A stretch of 6,637 nt of DNA from Clostridiaceae bacterium (GTDB lineage: Bacteria > Bacillota > Clostridia > Oscillospirales > QAMX01), in assembly GCA_016297585.1 (NCBI GenBank), contig JAEDGJ010000131.1, forward strand, positions 1 to 6,637. The letters are read 5' to 3'. A model generated the notes under the pieces. It saw nothing but the letters and a program-made list of their open reading frames with translations, was not told the origin of the DNA and did no database searches. This document shows positions 1 through 5,289 of this stretch, piece by piece. Numbering within the stretch: the stretch's first letter is position 1; the number at the start of each line of letters is the position of its first letter. Made by a program: the position numbers and the translations under genes.

Positions 1-908
1 AGCTTGCCTGCCTGCAGGAGATCTCCGCGCTGACGCCGGAGACGCTGCGCGCGCCGCTTGCCTTCGACGGCTTCCTGCCGTCCTTTGCCTCGGGCGGCGT
101 ATGTCTCGCGGAGGAATACCGCCGCCGCGCCGCCGATATCGGCCGCTACGGCTACGGCATCTACGCCAATAACCGCATGTTCTGCGTCGGTGACGGCGGC
201 GCGATCGTCCCCGTGCGCAGCCCCGACCGCACGACGCTTGCCGATCTCGTGGACTACGAGCGCGAACGGGGCCTGATCCTCGACAACACCCGCGCGCTGC
301 TCGCCGGACGTCCCGCCGCGAACATCCTGCTGACGGGCGACGCCGGCACCGGCAAGTCCTCGACCATCAAGGCGGTCGCCAACGCCCTCTATCCGGAGGG
401 TCTGCGCATCGTCGAGCTGCGCAAGGACCAGCTCCGCGCGATCCCGCAGGTGCTCGACGAGCTGGCGGATAACCCCTTAAAGTTCATCCTCTTCATCGAC
501 GACCTCTCCTTCCTGCGCGACGACGACAATTTCAACGCGCTGAAGGCCGTGCTCGAGGGCTCCGTCACCGCGAAGTCGAAAAACGTCGCGATCTACGCCA
601 CGAGCAACCGCCGCCATCTCGTCCGCGAGACCTTCTCCGACCGCGAGGGCGACGAGGTGCACCGGAATGACACGATGCAGGAGATGATCTCGCTGTCCGA
701 CCGCTTCGGGCTGCACATCACGTTCTCCAAGCCCGGACGCGACACCTATCTGCACATCGTGCGTCATCTGGCCTCCGAGAGCGGTCTGTCGCTCCCCGAC
801 GCCGAGCTGGAGGCTCGTGCGGAGCGCTTCGCGCTCGAGCGCGGCGGACGTTCGGCGCGGCTCGCGCGTCAGTTCGTCGACGGGCTGCTGTCGCGCGAAA
901 ATCCCTGA
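1..908 (+). CDS. DUF815-family AAA-type ATPase (3' part, 5' end outside window)
   Basis: The reading frame is open from the window edge (first full codon at base 3) to a TGA at 906-908, giving 301 visible residues; the true start lies upstream. Seen: a Walker A loop GDAGTGKS at visible residues 112-119, a Walker B strand FILFIDD at 161-167, and a TSNRR stretch at 200-204 in the sensor-1 position. Also present are the DUF815 hallmarks YGIYA before the ATPase core, HRNDT, SLSDRFGL and the C-terminal RGGRSARLARQF. Family knowledge: DUF815 proteins are P-loop ATPases related to AAA+ proteins, common in Firmicutes, with no settled cellular role; ATP binding and hydrolysis are predicted. The motifs are intact, so there is no sign of decay. 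The gene converges on the GtrA-like gene and ends in a shared terminator. The family is near certain; the function is unknown. Confidence 0.93.
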   Translation, partial: LACLQEISALTPETLRAPLAFDGFLPSFASGGVCLAEEYRRRAADIGRYGYGIYANNRMFCVGDGGAIVPVRSPDRTTLADLVDYERERGLILDNTRALLAGRPAANILLTGDAGTGKSSTIKAVANALYPEGLRIVELRKDQLRAIPQVLDELADNPLKFILFIDDLSFLRDDDNFNALKAVLEGSVTAKSKNVAIYATSNRRHLVRETFSDREGDEVHRNDTMQEMISLSDRFGLHITFSKPGRDTYLHIVRHLASESGLSLPDAELEARAERFALERGGRSARLARQFVDGLLSRENP

Positions 909-934
909 TTTTCCCCCGAAAAATGCGCAAAAAA

Positions 935-976
935 GCTCCCGGAACCGCTATCTTTGGGCTCCGGGAGCCGTTTTTT
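935..976. terminator. Bidirectional intrinsic terminator between converging genes
   Basis: A perfect 9-bp stem, gctcccgga (935-943) with tccgggagc (960-968), encloses a 16-base loop. On the plus strand it is followed by CG and six T (971-976), ending the DUF815 transcript. Read on the minus strand, the run of A just before 935 becomes a T tract, so it can also end the GtrA-side transcript. The plus-strand T tract overlaps the TAA stop codon of the minus-strand gene (975-977). Confidence 0.88.
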
Positions 977-1397
977 ATGCTTTTTTGCGGAATACGACGA
1001 GCTTTGAGAGCACATAGTTCAAAACGAGCACGACGACGCTGATGACGAGCTTTGAGACCATGTACGGCACCCGGCAGAGCTCGTAGAGAAGCGAAAATCC
1101 CCCCGCCTCGACGAGCATCGCGACGCCGCGCGCGGCAAAAAACGAGACCGCCTCGCGGACAAGCGCCGCCCGCGTCCCGCAGTGCGAGCGGAAGACGAAG
1201 AGCTTGTTTGCGGCATAGGCAAACAGCACGGCGCAGACGATGCTCAGCACGTTGGAGAGGTTTGCGTCGAGCCGCGCGGCGTTGACAAAGAGCCAGAGCG
1301 TGCCGAAGCTGACGGCCGTCGTCGCGACGCCGATCACGCCGTAGCGGATGAGCTCCCTGCCCTTCTCCGACCACAGAAAGCGCCAGAGCTTTTGCAT
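975..1397 (-). CDS. GtrA-family membrane protein
   Basis: This 140-residue protein has four predicted hydrophobic segments (about 17-39, 46-67, 82-106, 113-133). It carries the typical GtrA ends of the loops: NKLFVF at 64-69 and NYVLSKLVVF at 127-136, followed by a basic tail. Family knowledge: GtrA-like proteins are small inner-membrane proteins thought to flip undecaprenyl-phosphate-linked sugars made by a partner GtrB-type glycosyltransferase, for later transfer to cell-surface polymers. Length and topology fit the family. The ATG at 1397 is preceded by an excellent AGGAGGA ribosome binding site (1404-1410) six bases away. The glycosyltransferase gene ends only 16 bases upstream, so the two are almost certainly co-transcribed and co-translated. 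The sugar carried cannot be read from the sequence. Confidence 0.9.
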   Translation of the reverse strand: MQKLWRFLWSEKGRELIRYGVIGVATTAVSFGTLWLFVNAARLDANLSNVLSIVCAVLFAYAANKLFVFRSHCGTRAALVREAVSFFAARGVAMLVEAGGFSLLYELCRVPYMVSKLVISVVVLVLNYVLSKLVVFRKKA

Positions 1398-1413
1398 TCG
1401 CAGTCCTCCTTTT

Positions 1414-2328
1414 TTACACGCGCTCGGCGACGATATAGCGCGCGCGTCCCTTGACCTCGTCGTAGACGCGTGCGAGATACGCGCCGAGGACGCCGAGCGA
1501 GACGAGCACGAGCGAGACGAGCACGAGCGCGAGGAGCACGAGCCACATCGTCCCCGTCACGCCCGAGCCGGTGCCGGCGCGGACGAGCATCACGACGGCG
1601 TCTGAAAGCGCGCCGAGGAAGCAGAGAAACGCGAAGGCGAACGGCAGATACAGCGGCATCGCGGTGTTCGACAGGATCGCGTTGAACGCGAGCGTCAGCA
1701 GGCGCTTCGTCGAGAAGCGCGAGGTACCGTCGTCGCGGTCGTCGACGGAGAAGGGAAAGCTCGCGCGGCGGAAGCCGACGGCGTCGACGAGCGAGCGGAA
1801 GAAGCGGTTGTGCTCGGTCATCTTCCGCAGCTCGTCCACGACGGGACGGCGCAGGAGCTTGAAGTCGGAGGAGTTGTCGAGGTCGAGCCCCGTCAAGGCG
1901 CGCAGCACGCCGTAGAAGCCGCGGGCGAGGATCTTCGACTTGAGGGACTCGTTTCCGCGGAAGGACTTGACGCCGTCGACGATGTCCGCGCCGGAGGACT
2001 CGAGCAGCTCGAGCATCCCGCGCACGCAGCGCGGCGGATGCTGGAGGTCGGAGTCCATGACGAGGTAGACGTCCTCGTCGATCGCGTCGAGCCCCGCGCA
2101 GATGGCGGTCTCCTTGCCGAAATTGCGGGAGAAGCGGATGCCGCTGACGTTCGGGAGCTCGTCCGCGAGCCGCCGCACGACCTCCCAGGTGCGGTCGCGG
2201 GAGCCGTCGTCGACGAGCAGGAAGCGGTGGGAGATGCCGTCGGCGTTCAGCACGCGGTCGATCTCCCGGATATGGGCGTCGAGCCCCTTTTCCTCGTTGA
2301 ACACCGGTATCACAACGGCCAAAGCCAT
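1414..2328 (-). CDS. Family 2 glycosyltransferase, GtrB/DPM1-like, membrane anchored
   Basis: This 304-residue protein has an N-terminal GT-A domain. It opens with VVIPVFNEE (5-13), then the nucleotide-binding VDDGS (39-43), the metal-binding DSD followed by LQHPP (92-99), and an acceptor-side SDF (154-156). Two long hydrophobic segments follow (about 223-248 and 260-286), then the usual tail GAYLARVYDEVKGRARYIV. Family knowledge: such enzymes transfer a sugar from a nucleotide donor to a polyprenyl phosphate at the cytoplasmic face of the membrane. Together with the GtrA-like gene directly downstream, this predicts synthesis and flipping of a lipid-linked monosaccharide for surface glycan decoration. 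Donor and final acceptor are unknown. The ATG at 2328 was chosen because the conserved strand starts at residue 4. An AAAGGGG ribosome binding site (read on the minus strand, 2340-2346) lies 11 bases before it. Confidence 0.93.
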   Translation of the reverse strand: MALAVVIPVFNEEKGLDAHIREIDRVLNADGISHRFLLVDDGSRDRTWEVVRRLADELPNVSGIRFSRNFGKETAICAGLDAIDEDVYLVMDSDLQHPPRCVRGMLELLESSGADIVDGVKSFRGNESLKSKILARGFYGVLRALTGLDLDNSSDFKLLRRPVVDELRKMTEHNRFFRSLVDAVGFRRASFPFSVDDRDDGTSRFSTKRLLTLAFNAILSNTAMPLYLPFAFAFLCFLGALSDAVVMLVRAGTGSGVTGTMWLVLLALVLVSLVLVSLGVLGAYLARVYDEVKGRARYIVAERV

Positions 2329-2372
2329 AAATCTGCGCGCCCCTTTCGCAAAGCATTTTGCGTATTATCTGT

Positions 2373-2401
2373 ATTATAGCCTATCGGACGCCGAAATGCA
2401 A
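2373..2401 (-). promoter_or_regulatory. Sigma-A-type promoter for the GT2-GtrA operon
   Basis: On the minus strand a perfect -10 TATAAT (2378-2373) is preceded, after a 17-base spacer, by a partial -35 TTGCAT (2401-2396). The predicted transcript starts near 2366, leaving a leader of about 38 bases before the ATG at 2328. The -35 matches the consensus only in its TTG half. Confidence 0.7.
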
Positions 2402-2499
2402 GAAAAGTTTCCCCGAAAAATGTCCCTTTTGCCGTCCGTCCGCGCATTTTTTGCTCCGGCTTTTTTCGAGCCGCGCCGCGATTTTTTGCGAAAAAACTC

Positions 2500-2528
2500 T
2501 TGACAAACGCCGCGCGGTCGTGTATAAT
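2500..2528 (+). promoter_or_regulatory. Consensus promoter for the tRNA-Asp/tRNA-Thr unit
   Basis: TTGACA (2500-2505), a 17-base spacer and TATAAT (2523-2528) match the sigma-A consensus at every position. Upstream there are T runs at 2447-2452, 2461-2466 and 2482-2487 and an A run at 2491-2496. These are AT tracts in an otherwise GC-rich area and fit an UP-element or curved-DNA boost, as expected for a stable-RNA promoter. Confidence 0.93.
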
Positions 2529-2540
2529 AGCATTCGTGAC

Positions 2541-2568
2541 CTGCGGGAAGGGTTCTGGTCCTCCGCAG
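2541..2568 (+). other. Hairpin in the leader before tRNA-Asp
   Basis: Between the promoter and the tRNA, ctgcgg (2541-2546) can pair with ccgcag (2563-2568). An inner AGG/CCT can extend the stem across a two-base bulge. No T tract follows, so it is not a terminator. It may shape processing of the precursor tRNA 5' leader, but a chance fold cannot be excluded. Confidence 0.4.
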
Positions 2569-2580
2569 AAAAGCCGCTAC

Positions 2581-2657
2581 GGCCCGGTAGTTCAGCTGGT
2601 TAGAACGCTAGCCTGTCACGCTAGAGGTCATGGGTTCGAGCCCCATTCGGGTCGCCA
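2581..2657 (+). tRNA. tRNA-Asp (anticodon GTC)
   Basis: A complete cloverleaf of 77 bases. The acceptor ggcccgg pairs with tcgggtc (with two G-U pairs), the discriminator is G and CCA is encoded. The anticodon stem ctagc/gctag encloses the loop ctgtcac, giving anticodon GTC at positions 34-36, which decodes Asp GAC and GAT. The T arm is atggg/cccat around ttcgagc. It is the first gene of a two-tRNA unit, five bases ahead of tRNA-Thr. Confidence 0.97.
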
Positions 2658-2662
2658 TTTTC

Positions 2663-2738
2663 GCTGTTGTAGCTCAGTAGGCAGAGCGCGTCCTTGGTAA
2701 GGACGAGGTCGGGAGTTCGAATCTCCCCAACAGCTCCA
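2663..2738 (+). tRNA. tRNA-Thr (anticodon GGT)
   Basis: A complete 76-base cloverleaf. The acceptor gctgttg pairs perfectly with caacagc, the discriminator is T and CCA is encoded. The D stem is gctc/gagc. The anticodon stem cgtcc/ggacg encloses ttggtaa, giving anticodon GGT (Thr ACC, ACT). It is co-transcribed with tRNA-Asp and followed at once by an intrinsic terminator. A second threonine isoacceptor (TGT) lies at 6035-6110. Confidence 0.97.
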
Positions 2739-2743
2739 AAAAA

Positions 2744-2773
2744 CCGCCTGTGCCGTCCGGCACGGGCGGTTTT
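2744..2773. terminator. Bidirectional terminator after the tRNA pair
   Basis: An 11-bp stem, ccgcctgtgcc (2744-2754) with ggcacgggcgg (2759-2769, one G-U pair), closes a four-base loop. On the plus strand only four T follow. On the minus strand the tract is six T (the A run at 2738-2743), so it is stronger for the TIGR04076 gene, whose stop codon begins two bases beyond the plus-strand T tract. Confidence 0.88.
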
Positions 2774-2775
2774 GC

Positions 2776-3087
2776 TTATGCGTCCTCGTCCAGCGCTTCG
2801 AGGTAGAAGCTGACCGGGCGGAAGCCGTCGTTGCAGGAGATCATCGCGGCGCGCGGGTTCTTCATCCAGCCGTCGTAGAAGTTCCCGCCGCCGTGCGCCA
2901 GCGCCATCACGAACGCGGACATGCTCTCCCACGCGCTGACGCAGAAGCCCTCCGGCATCCGCCACCCCTCGGCGATCCAGACCTGCCCCTCGCGCACGCA
3001 GCAGGCGTGCTCCAGCGGGTTTTCGTACCGCTCCATCAGATCCGGGTAGCTCGCGCAGCGCACCGCCGTGATCCTGACCTTTTTCAT
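2776..3087 (-). CDS. TIGR04076 family protein
   Basis: A small cytoplasmic protein of 103 residues with no signal peptide or membrane segment. It shows the layout of the TIGR04076 family: an opening KVRITAV strand, a CCVREGQVWIAEG core (about 29-41), MPEGFCVSAW (44-53), a GGGNFYDGWMK segment (about 65-75) and the ending ISCNDGFRPVSF. These proteins are frequent in anaerobic Firmicutes; I know of no established function. The frame is open further upstream, but the ATG at 3087 is preferred. It places the conserved KVRITAV at residues 3-9 and follows a G-rich AAGGGGG ribosome binding site (3103-3097, minus strand) nine bases away. A promoter also lies inside the longer frame. Six cysteines suggest possible metal binding or redox sensitivity, which is inference only. 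Confidence 0.83.
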   Translation of the reverse strand: MKKVRITAVRCASYPDLMERYENPLEHACCVREGQVWIAEGWRMPEGFCVSAWESMSAFVMALAHGGGNFYDGWMKNPRAAMISCNDGFRPVSFYLEALDEDA

Positions 3088-3135
3088 CGCGTATATCCCC
3101 CTTATCCCCCGGCTTCCCGGGGAAGCTTTTCCCCT

Positions 3136-3164
3136 ATTGTACCGCGTCCGGCGCGCGCTGTCAA
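3136..3164 (-). promoter_or_regulatory. Sigma-A promoter for the TIGR04076 gene
   Basis: Reading the minus strand, a perfect TTGACA (3164-3159), a 17-base spacer and TACAAT (3141-3136) form a near-consensus promoter. It sits 49 bases before the chosen ATG and supports the short form of the protein. The leader contains a small hairpin (ggggaa/ttcccc, about 3119-3134). Confidence 0.88.
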
Positions 3165-3245
3165 CGCGTCCGGAGGGGCGGAAATTGCGCGGGGTTTTGC
3201 CCGTGCAGGCATAAAAATCGTATGGAACGGGAGCGTATGCAGCGC

Positions 3246-3707
3246 ATGACAAAGATCCTATTCGTCTGCCACGGCAACATCTGCCGCAGTCCGATGGCGG
3301 AGTTCATCATGAAGGACCTCGTAGAAAAGGCGGGGCTTGCGGACGCGTTTACTATCGAGTCCGCCGCGACGAGCACGGAGGAGCTCGGCAATCCCGTCTA
3401 TCCCCCGGCGCGCCGGGTGCTCGCCGCGCACGGCATCGGCTGCGCCGGAAAGACCGCGCGCCGCATCCGCACGGAGGACTACCGCGTGTTCGACCGGCTC
3501 ATCGGCATGGACCGCGCCAATCTCCGGAATATGCAGCGCTTCTTCGGCGGCGACCCGGACGCAAAGCTCGGGCTGCTGCTCGACTGCACCGATCACCCCG
3601 GCGAGGTCGCCGACCCGTGGTACACCGACGACTTCGACGCGGCGTGGCGCGACATCCTCGCGGGCTGCCGGGGTCTGCTGGCGGCCTTGACCGGGGAGCG
3701 CGGGTAA
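3246..3707 (+). CDS. Low-molecular-weight protein-tyrosine phosphatase
   Basis: A soluble 153-residue protein of typical LMW-PTP length. The N-terminal P-loop is VCHGNICRSPMAE, with nucleophile Cys8 and phosphate-binding Arg14-Ser15. The general acid is Asp123 in DPWY (123-126). Family knowledge: the cysteine forms a phospho-enzyme intermediate while hydrolysing phosphotyrosine. In related YwlE-type arginine phosphatases a Thr sits where this protein has Ile12, so tyrosine rather than arginine specificity is favoured. Start choice: ATG 3246 puts the first beta strand immediately at the N-terminus, as in homologues, with a CGGGAG ribosome binding site (3228-3233) 12 bases away. In-frame ATGs at 3237 and 3222 are less well placed. 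It stands alone, divergent from the TIGR04076 gene, so its physiological substrate cannot be inferred from its neighbours. Confidence 0.94.
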   Translation: MTKILFVCHGNICRSPMAEFIMKDLVEKAGLADAFTIESAATSTEELGNPVYPPARRVLAAHGIGCAGKTARRIRTEDYRVFDRLIGMDRANLRNMQRFFGGDPDAKLGLLLDCTDHPGEVADPWYTDDFDAAWRDILAGCRGLLAALTGERG

Positions 3708-3749
3708 AAAATGACCGCCCGCAGCTTATAAAAAACCGCGGACGGCTTT
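3706..3749. terminator. Terminator between LMW-PTP and DUF1540 genes
   Basis: An 8-bp stem, ccgcccgc (3715-3722) with gcggacgg (3738-3745), has a 15-base loop. On the minus strand it is followed after three bases by six T (the A run at 3706-3711), suitable for ending the DUF1540 transcript. On the plus strand only a broken T tract follows (3747-3749 and beyond), so termination of the phosphatase transcript would be weaker. The minus-strand T tract overlaps the phosphatase TAA stop. Confidence 0.62.
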
Positions 3750-3765
3750 GTTGTCGGGAAAGACG

Positions 3766-4083
3766 TTATCTTTCGCGGAAGGTACGGCAGCGGGTCTCGC
3801 CGGCAGCGACGGCGTCCTCGCCCGAGATGTCGACGGTCGAGGCGCAGCAGCAGCCGTTGCAGTTGTGGACGCAGCGCTGCGCGTCGCAGAGCACCTCGCT
3901 GCGGGGATTGGGGGTCTGGCTGACCGCGTTGTTGGTCATGCCGGGCACCTCGAGCTGGAAGGAGGAGCAGCAGGTGTCGCGCGACGCGCGGGCGGATTCG
4001 CCGTCCACCCGGATCTCGGAGCGGCAGCAGCAGCCGTCCCGGTTCGTCGCGCAGGATTCGACGCCGCATCGAAGCTGATTCAT
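3766..4083 (-). CDS. DUF1540 protein with two cysteine-rich repeats
   Basis: A 105-residue soluble protein built from two DUF1540-type units, about residues 5-42 and 65-102. Each runs C-x4-C, a CCC cluster after a DGC or NGC turn, then an acidic strand (IRVDGESA and VDISGEDA), and ends T-x-C or T-C-C followed by a short F-containing tail. There are 14 cysteines in all (6, 11, 18-20, 38, 39, 66, 71, 75, 78-80, 99), which points to metal binding or disulfides. Family knowledge: DUF1540 is widespread in Clostridia and its function is not established. The ATG at 4083 follows an AAGAAGG ribosome binding site (4099-4093, minus strand) at nine bases and places the first repeat at the N-terminus. The frame is open further upstream, but that extension is unlike the family. 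No clear promoter was found. Confidence 0.85.
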   Translation of the reverse strand: MNQLRCGVESCATNRDGCCCRSEIRVDGESARASRDTCCSSFQLEVPGMTNNAVSQTPNPRSEVLCDAQRCVHNCNGCCCASTVDISGEDAVAAGETRCRTFRER

Positions 4084-4204
4084 AAAATGTGACCTTCTTT
4101 CAAAAAGCGTTTTGCGGTGCTGTGCGCCGCACACGGAAGAGTATGCGCCGCCGGGCGTCCTCCTATGCGTTTTGTTAAGGAAAAGCACGGGGCTGTCTAA
4201 AATT

Positions 4205-4226
4205 GCCGGGGAATCCGGCGTTTTTT
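4205..4226 (+). terminator. Terminator-like hairpin with no plus-strand gene before it
   Basis: gccgg (4205-4209) pairs with ccggc (4215-4219) around ggaat, followed by G and six T (4221-4226). It has the form of a short intrinsic terminator on the plus strand. The nearest plus-strand gene upstream ends at 3707, and the intervening gene is on the other strand. It may insulate the T-box promoter 15 bases downstream or end an unrecognised small transcript. Confidence 0.6.
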
Positions 4227-4240
4227 GTGCAAAGATATGC

Positions 4241-4269
4241 TTGACTTTTCGTCGGAAACGGGGTATACT
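4241..4269 (+). promoter_or_regulatory. Sigma-A promoter for the T-box operon
   Basis: TTGACT (4241-4246), a 17-base spacer and TATACT (4264-4269) match the consensus at five of six positions in each box. Transcription is predicted to start near 4276, just before the T-box Stem I. Confidence 0.88.
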
Positions 4270-4275
4270 GACCTA

Positions 4276-4630
4276 CGCAATCGAATACCGCAGAAAATGG
4301 CGATGAGAAAGAAGAGTACGCATTTTTCGCCGCGTCCGGGTAACAACAGAGAGCTTTCGGCAGCTGAAAAGGAAGCATGGCGCGCATGGTGCGGAACATG
4401 GTCTTTTGAGCTGCGCACCGACCGTCCGGAACAGGCTTTTTTCCGGCGCAGGCTGCGACGCACGCGCTCCGTGAAAGGCGCAGGGTATGGTTTTCGTACC
4501 TGATAAAGGCCGCATGCCGCGCAAGAAGGGTTTTTGCCGGCCGGCGGTAAAGCGGGGTGGTACCACGGGCGCGCGCGCTCGTCCCCGAGGCTTCGACGCG
4601 AAGTTTCGGCAGGACGGGGGTGCTTTTTTT
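4276..4630 (+). promoter_or_regulatory. T-box riboswitch, probable methionine (AUG) specifier
   Basis: This untranslated leader of about 355 bases has all main T-box parts. The Stem I base pairs gaaaga (4307-4312) with tctttt (4402-4407). The specifier loop has AGTA (4315-4318) facing GAAC ATG G (4394-4401) and is closed by cgca/tgcg. The distal part shows AGAGAG (4348-4353) and GCTGAAA (4363-4369). The T-box proper is GGGTGGTACCACGG near 4555-4568, with the tRNA-end-binding TGGT at 4558-4561, followed by a terminator. Family knowledge: uncharged tRNA binds specifier and T-box and stabilises the antiterminator, allowing read-through. The specifier is read as ATG at 4398-4400. The U in UGGU demands an A discriminator, which fits tRNA-Met and disfavours CAU (His, usually C73), AAC or ACA. 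The downstream gene is MetRS-like, in agreement. Confidence 0.92.
4580..4630 (+). terminator. T-box regulated terminator
   Basis: cgtcc (4580-4584) pairs with ggacg (4612-4616). Inside it an 11-bp stem, ccgaggcttcg (4585-4595) with cgaagtttcgg (4599-4609), closes a three-base loop, with a two-base bulge at 4610-4611. Seven T follow at 4624-4630. The 5' side (cgtcccc) is the segment that the T-box antiterminator would capture when uncharged tRNA is bound, so the two folds exclude each other. Confidence 0.9.
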
Positions 4631-4685
4631 GCCGCAATTTCACGCTTCGGAGCACAGATTACGGCAAAAAAGAAGGTTTTGACCT

Positions 4686-5225
4686 ATGACGCATATTTTC
4701 TATAACGGCACCTATTCCGCGTCGGACGCCGTCTCCCGCTACCGCCGGATGGCGGGGCTGGACTCGGGCCCGTTGAGCGCCGAAGCAGCTCGCGTCGATG
4801 ACGCTATGGACGCTCGCTGCATCGGCGACGAGTTCCTGCGCTTCTACGGGCGCACGATGGATCTCGCGCAGCGCTGCAGCGGCGGACGCGTTCCGGCGGG
4901 CGTGCTGGACGGCGCGTTCGCGATGAAGATCGCGGGGCTGTTCGGTCCGGTCGGACGCGCGATCGACGAGGGACGCATGAGCGATGCGCTCGACACGCTC
5001 GAGGCGCACGCCCAGGCGGCGAATCTGTGGCTCGACGCGGCGCTCAAGAAGCCGGGGCCGTACACGCAGACGATCTACAACGCGGTGCAGATCGCCGTGA
5101 ATCTCGCGCTTTTATACGAGCCCTTCCTGCCGCGCACCGCCCAGAGCCTGCGCCGGCGGCTGGGATTTTCGTCCTCGTGGCAGTTTTCCTCCATCCCGGC
5201 GGGCACGCTGCTGACCGCGGGCTGA
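4686..5225 (+). CDS. Stand-alone MetRS anticodon-binding-domain-like protein
   Basis: A 179-residue protein resembling only the C-terminal helical anticodon-binding domain of methionyl-tRNA synthetase. Matching parts: EFLRFYGRTMDLAQRCSGGRVP (49-70) resembles the first helix of that domain in MetRS (typically LGNLLNRT...). The segment SDALDTLEAHAQAANLWLDA (99-118) matches the second region, and YEPFLPRTAQSLRRRLGF (144-161) matches the end. There is no Rossmann domain, HIGH or KMSKS motif. By my hand alignment with E. coli MetRS, Arg395 is kept (R56), but Asn391 is R52 and the anticodon-contacting Trp461 is K122, so normal anticodon reading is doubtful. The ATG follows AGAAGG (4671-4676) by nine bases, 55 bases after the T-box terminator. 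The N-terminal 45 residues do not resemble the MetRS start, arguing against a simple internal deletion. Possible roles: tRNA-binding partner, sensor or MetRS regulator (inference). Confidence 0.75.
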   Translation: MTHIFYNGTYSASDAVSRYRRMAGLDSGPLSAEAARVDDAMDARCIGDEFLRFYGRTMDLAQRCSGGRVPAGVLDGAFAMKIAGLFGPVGRAIDEGRMSDALDTLEAHAQAANLWLDAALKKPGPYTQTIYNAVQIAVNLALLYEPFLPRTAQSLRRRLGFSSSWQFSSIPAGTLLTAG

Positions 5226-5289
5226 GGTCTTTTTCCCCCGGGTTTTTGCGCATCGGGCGCAGCAGATCAACGAAGAAGGATGTGACGAC

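Noticed and set aside
58..276. Plus-strand frame of 72 codons rich in Ala, Ser and Thr
   Set aside because: It lies inside the DUF815 coding region in another frame and has the low-complexity make-up typical of shadow frames in GC-rich genes.
1334..2356. A 340-codon minus-strand frame longer than the glycosyltransferase
   Set aside because: Its product is almost all Arg, Ala and Pro with no domain, while the overlapping frame shows full GT2 motifs.
3185..3215. Possible plus-strand promoter for the phosphatase (TTGCGC, then CATAAA)
   Set aside because: The spacer is 19 bases and the -10 box is poor, so it is too weak to annotate; the real promoter was not identified.
3088..3252. N-terminal extension of the TIGR04076 protein by 55 residues
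   Set aside because: The extension is unlike the family and spans a near-consensus promoter and the true ribosome binding site.
4112..4306. A 64-codon plus-strand frame before the T-box
   Set aside because: It has no ribosome binding site and runs through the terminator-like hairpin and the T-box promoter into Stem I.
4397..4399. CAU (His) as the T-box specifier, directly after GAA
   Set aside because: The UGGU bulge pairs with an A discriminator, whereas bacterial tRNA-His normally carries C there, and the downstream gene is MetRS-like.
4197..4655. Minus-strand frames of 97 and 152 codons opposite the T-box leader
   Set aside because: They are antisense to a well-supported structured RNA, and show no recognisable domain.
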